A program made the translations under genes and the position numbers. Positions 13,739 to 15,994 of a stretch of 15,994 nt of DNA are shown piece after piece. Each line of letters begins with the position of its first letter. The first letter of the stretch is position 1. The DNA is from Oscillospiraceae bacterium (GTDB lineage: Bacteria; Bacillota_A; Clostridia; Oscillospirales; Oscillospiraceae). The stretch covers positions 1 through 15,994 of the forward strand of contig JAFXAV010000068.1 in NCBI GenBank assembly GCA_017516785.1, read 5' to 3'. The notes below the pieces were generated by a model. That model was not told where the DNA came from and searched no databases. It saw nothing but the letters and a program-made list of their open reading frames with translations.

Positions 13739-15454
13739 ATGAAAAAGAGGACATATATCTTTCCTGCTGCGGCATTTCTGCTGGAGCTGGTCAGCGCCCT
13801 TTTCTGGGTGGCCCTGCGGATCAACCACAGCGGCATCTCCAAATTCCTGGGCGCGGACATCAACCCCACTTTCCTGATTATGAATCTTCCGGTGATGGTC
13901 TGCATTCTGTCCTGGATCGGCGCGGCGCTGGGCCTGATTGGTCTGGTTGCCTGGAAGAAGCGCAGATGGCCCGCAATTGCCGGATTTGTCATCGGCCTGA
14001 TTACGGCAGTTGGCGCGCTGGTGGTGATTCAGTTCGGCGCAAAGGACTATCTGCGGTTCATTCTGGTTCACTTCTGGAAATCTCTGGCCGTGACCGGCTG
14101 TATTCTCGCTTTTGCACTGATTTTGTATTTTCCCATCCGCGGTAAGAATCTGCTGAAAACCGCCCTGGTGGCGGCGGTGGTGCTGGCGGCTGTGGTCATC
14201 GGCTATCAGCTGCGGCCCTGCGACTTTACCTACGGCGCGGTGGTCTACGCCGTGGAAGATGATTATCAGATCGTGTTTTCCACCTCCGACAGCGCGATTT
14301 GCTGGGTGGAAATCGACGGCGAATGTTATTATGATCTCTATGCCGGTTCTATGCGGTCTGTTGACAGAGTTCACAAAGTGGAAGTGTCCCAGACCGTTCT
14401 GGACGCTGCCGGCGGCTACAAAGTCTGCGCCAAGCAGATGATCTATCGGGGTCCCTTCGGCGGCTACACCGGCGAAACCATCTCTCAGGAATATGCATTC
14501 CGGCCGGTGGATTCCTCTGACGGACTGCGCCATGTGGCCATCAGCGATGTTCATGAGGCGGTGGATGCAGCAATTTGTGCAGCAACAGAGCAGGAAGATA
14601 CGGACTTCATTGTGCTGCTGGGCGACCTGGTCTCCATGGTGGAGACGGAAAAGGATGCCCAGCTTGCCAACGAGCTGGCTCATGGCATCACCGGCGGTGA
14701 GATTCCAGTGATCTATGCCCGGGGCAACCACGAAATCAAGGGCGAGTATTCGGAAGTGCTGTACAAATACGTGGGCAGCAAGAATCAGAGCTATGCCTAT
14801 ACCGTCACCCTGGGCGATGACGATGTGTTTGCAGTGGTGCTGGACATGGGCGAAGACCATGAGGACGACTGGTGGGAGTATTACGGCACTGCCCGTTTTG
14901 ACCTTTACCGCCAGGAGCAGTCCGAGATGATGGAAAAGATTCTGGAAAGCGGAGCGCATGAAAGCTACCGATACCGGATGGCCCTCTGTCATATCCCCAT
15001 TGTCTTTGTGGACGATGAGGGTCTCTTTGCCGGATTCCGGAAAAGCTGGACAGAGCTTCTGAATCAGATGGAAATAGACATCTGCCTCAGCGGTCACCAG
15101 CACAAGCTTTATCAGTTTCTGCCCAGCGCCGTTGCGCCCGGAGAAACCCTGGTCTATGCCTCCAATTACTATGATTTGGGCGGCAAGGTGGAAGGAAGCT
15201 ACCTGACGGATTTCAACTTCCCCAGCTTCCTGGTGGGACGCCGCAGCTACACCCAGCAGAGCGGCACCCAGAAGGATGGCTTCGATGCCTACGTCTGTTT
15301 CCATACGGAAGCGGATTTTGAAGCCGGTCGCCAGATAAGCAATTACGTCAACAGCCGGGGCGAAATCATCACAGGCTTTTATCCCTTCGAAGGAATCTAC
15401 GAATATGCTTCTTTCTCCGACATTGAAACGGAGCTGAAGCAGCGGGAAAATTAA
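13739..15454 (+). CDS. Membrane-anchored metallophosphoesterase
   Basis: The first about 157 residues hold five predicted membrane segments (near 7-27, 46-71, 79-98, 114-131 and 139-157). Positive patches MKKR, WKKRRW and RGKNLLK mark the inside loops, so the remainder should be extracytoplasmic. Next is a small beta-sandwich-like stretch (about 162-255), reminiscent of the N-terminal domain of purple acid phosphatases. The calcineurin-like catalytic domain follows with all five motifs: DVH (270-272), GD (295-296), GNHE (329-332), H418 in CHIPI, and GHQH (452-455). This predicts a two-metal phosphoesterase acting outside the membrane. GGAGG lies 6 nt upstream of the ATG, and one nucleotide separates it from the GH2 stop. 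No terminator separates it from the downstream arsR gene. Substrate unknown. Confidence 0.9.
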   Translation: MKKRTYIFPAAAFLLELVSALFWVALRINHSGISKFLGADINPTFLIMNLPVMVCILSWIGAALGLIGLVAWKKRRWPAIAGFVIGLITAVGALVVIQFGAKDYLRFILVHFWKSLAVTGCILAFALILYFPIRGKNLLKTALVAAVVLAAVVIGYQLRPCDFTYGAVVYAVEDDYQIVFSTSDSAICWVEIDGECYYDLYAGSMRSVDRVHKVEVSQTVLDAAGGYKVCAKQMIYRGPFGGYTGETISQEYAFRPVDSSDGLRHVAISDVHEAVDAAICAATEQEDTDFIVLLGDLVSMVETEKDAQLANELAHGITGGEIPVIYARGNHEIKGEYSEVLYKYVGSKNQSYAYTVTLGDDDVFAVVLDMGEDHEDDWWEYYGTARFDLYRQEQSEMMEKILESGAHESYRYRMALCHIPIVFVDDEGLFAGFRKSWTELLNQMEIDICLSGHQHKLYQFLPSAVAPGETLVYASNYYDLGGKVEGSYLTDFNFPSFLVGRRSYTQQSGTQKDGFDAYVCFHTEADFEAGRQISNYVNSRGEIITGFYPFEGIYEYASFSDIETELKQREN

Positions 15455-15456
15455 GG

Positions 15457-15485
15457 TTGCAAGTTTTCGGATTTTGGGCTAAAAT
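15457..15485 (+). promoter_or_regulatory. Promoter of the ArsR/SmtB-type repressor gene
   Basis: TTGCAA (15457-15462), a 17-bp spacer, then TAAAAT (15480-15485), directly after the phosphoesterase stop codon. A short interrupted palindrome, AGAA-ATG-TTCT (15489-15499), falls at the predicted transcription start and could be part of an operator, but it is weak. I see no clear 12-2-12 SmtB site. Confidence 0.78.
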
Positions 15486-15517
15486 ATAAGAAATGTTCTG
15501 AAAGGAGGTACCCGGAA

Positions 15518-15814
15518 GTGAATACAATTCCCCCCAGGCAGACTCTGGAACAGATTGCGGAGCTTTTCAAAGGTTTTGCAGACCCCACCCGGGTGCATAT
15601 CCTTTCTCTTCTGATGCTCCGTCAGGAGCTGTGTGTCACGGATATCGCCGAAGCCGTGGAGATCAGCCAGAGCGCCATTTCCCATCAGCTTCGCATCCTG
15701 AAGCAGATGCATCTGATCAAATACCGCCGGGAGGGCAAAAATGTCCTCTATTCTCTGGCGGATGACCATGTGAAGACCATTCTGCAGATGGGTCTGGAAC
15801 ACGTCCTTGAATAA
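15518..15814 (+). CDS. ArsR/SmtB-family repressor with a zinc-type alpha-5 metal site
   Basis: A 98-residue winged-helix repressor of the ArsR/SmtB family; such proteins leave DNA when they bind metal. The helix-turn-helix is clear: ELCVTDIAEAVEISQSAISHQL, followed by RILKQMHLIKYRREGKNVLYSL as the wing. The C-terminal helix carries Asp82, His84, His95 and Glu98, with spacing D-x-H-x10-H-x2-E. This is the alpha-5 site of SmtB (D, H, H, E) and close to CzrA, so zinc or a similar metal is the likely signal. The alpha-3 site seen in CadC-type sensors is incomplete: ELCV keeps one Cys, but the second is Thr41. The start is GTG at 15518, set by AAAGGAGG at 15501-15508. It has its own promoter and a terminator right after it; the metal-efflux gene usually next to such regulators is not in view. 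Confidence 0.93.
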   Translation: MNTIPPRQTLEQIAELFKGFADPTRVHILSLLMLRQELCVTDIAEAVEISQSAISHQLRILKQMHLIKYRREGKNVLYSLADDHVKTILQMGLEHVLE

Positions 15815-15823
15815 AAGAACGAA

Positions 15824-15856
15824 CCGCCGGTGCGACATCGCACCGGCGGCTTTTTT
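15824..15856 (+). terminator. Intrinsic terminator after the ArsR gene
   Basis: CCGCCGGTGCGA (15824-15835) pairs perfectly with TCGCACCGGCGG (15838-15849), followed by C and six T (15851-15856). It is a very strong terminator. The mobile element begins within a few bases of its T-run. Confidence 0.95.
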
Positions 15857-15867
15857 GTCTAAAGAAT

Positions 15868-15994
15868 ACCACCTGCTATGCAGGTGGTGCAAAAAAGTTA
15901 TACTTATGCGTAGAAAAAGGAAACCTCCGATGATAGAGTTGTAAGAAGGTTCGGCAACCGCTTACAAACAAGATCAATGGAGGTTATCCAAATG
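15868..15994 (+). mobile_element. Left end of a probable IS200/IS605-family element, start codon of tnpA
   Basis: ACCACCTGC (15868-15876) and GCAGGTGGT (15880-15888) form a perfect 9-bp hairpin with a TAT loop, like the subterminal hairpins recognised by single-strand Y1 transposases. The 15922-15985 region folds as nested helices: AACCTCC with GGAGGTT, TTGTAAG (15939-15945) with CTTACAA (15961-15967), and GGTT-CGGC-AACC at the tip. GGAGG (15979-15983) is the ribosome-binding site for an ATG at 15992-15994, the last bases of the window, presumably tnpA. Sequestration of the tnpA ribosome-binding site in a hairpin is established for IS200. The transposase itself is not visible, so the family call rests on the end hairpin, the leader structure and recollection of similar leaders. 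The exact left boundary is uncertain, probably 15857-15867. Confidence 0.68.

Noticed and set aside
13484..15304. Minus-strand open frame of 606 codons opposite the phosphoesterase
   Set aside because: The plus strand carries all five phosphoesterase motifs and a proper ribosome-binding site. The antisense product shows no motif or start signal.

Overview
This window looks like chromosome from a gut-type Clostridia bacterium, probably in or near the Oscillospirales; that placement is inference. The evidence is the S11-S4-alpha-L17 gene order, strong AGGAGG ribosome-binding sites, textbook sigma-A promoters, moderate-to-high GC coding sequence, and an IS200-type element like those common in such genomes. 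The window opens inside the ribosomal alpha operon and ends on the start codon of a probable transposase.

Layout. (1) 1-2496: 3' end of the alpha operon (rpsK, rpsD, rpoA, rplQ) and its terminator. (2) 2545-2846: one strong promoter and two identical tRNA-Thr(GGT) genes, each followed by an intrinsic terminator. (3) 2916-4679: an AzgA/PbuG-type purine permease behind a leader of about 257 nt. The leader is rich in hairpins, including an interleaved terminator-like and antiterminator-like pair, and matches no riboswitch class I could recognise. (4) 4682-6029: a single-gene unit for a divergent CLC anion transporter. (5) 6029-7866: a two-gene envelope-glycosylation unit, a GT2-GtrA fusion followed by a PAP2 phosphatase. 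(6) 7895-8951: an AT-richer gene for an XRE regulator fused to a membrane domain, with nested inverted repeats over its promoter. (7) 8985-10666, minus strand: a small DUF1292 protein and an MFS transporter. (8) 10695-15454: a divergently transcribed operon of a sugar-type transporter, a cytoplasmic GH2 glycosidase (11-bp overlap) and a membrane-anchored metallophosphoesterase (1-nt gap). (9) 15457-15856: an SmtB-like zinc-sensing ArsR repressor with its own promoter and terminator. (10) About 15868-15994: left end of a probable IS200/IS605 element, whose tnpA ribosome-binding site lies in a long hairpin.

How the genes work together. The first block is translation and transcription machinery. 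The remainder is mostly transport and envelope functions. The most system-like unit is transporter-GH2-phosphoesterase. By the positive-inside rule the phosphoesterase domain lies outside the membrane, while the GH2 has no signal peptide. A phosphorylated glycoside could therefore be dephosphorylated outside, imported, then hydrolysed inside; this is a hypothesis. The best candidates for something undescribed are the permease leader at 2951-3207 and this three-gene operon.
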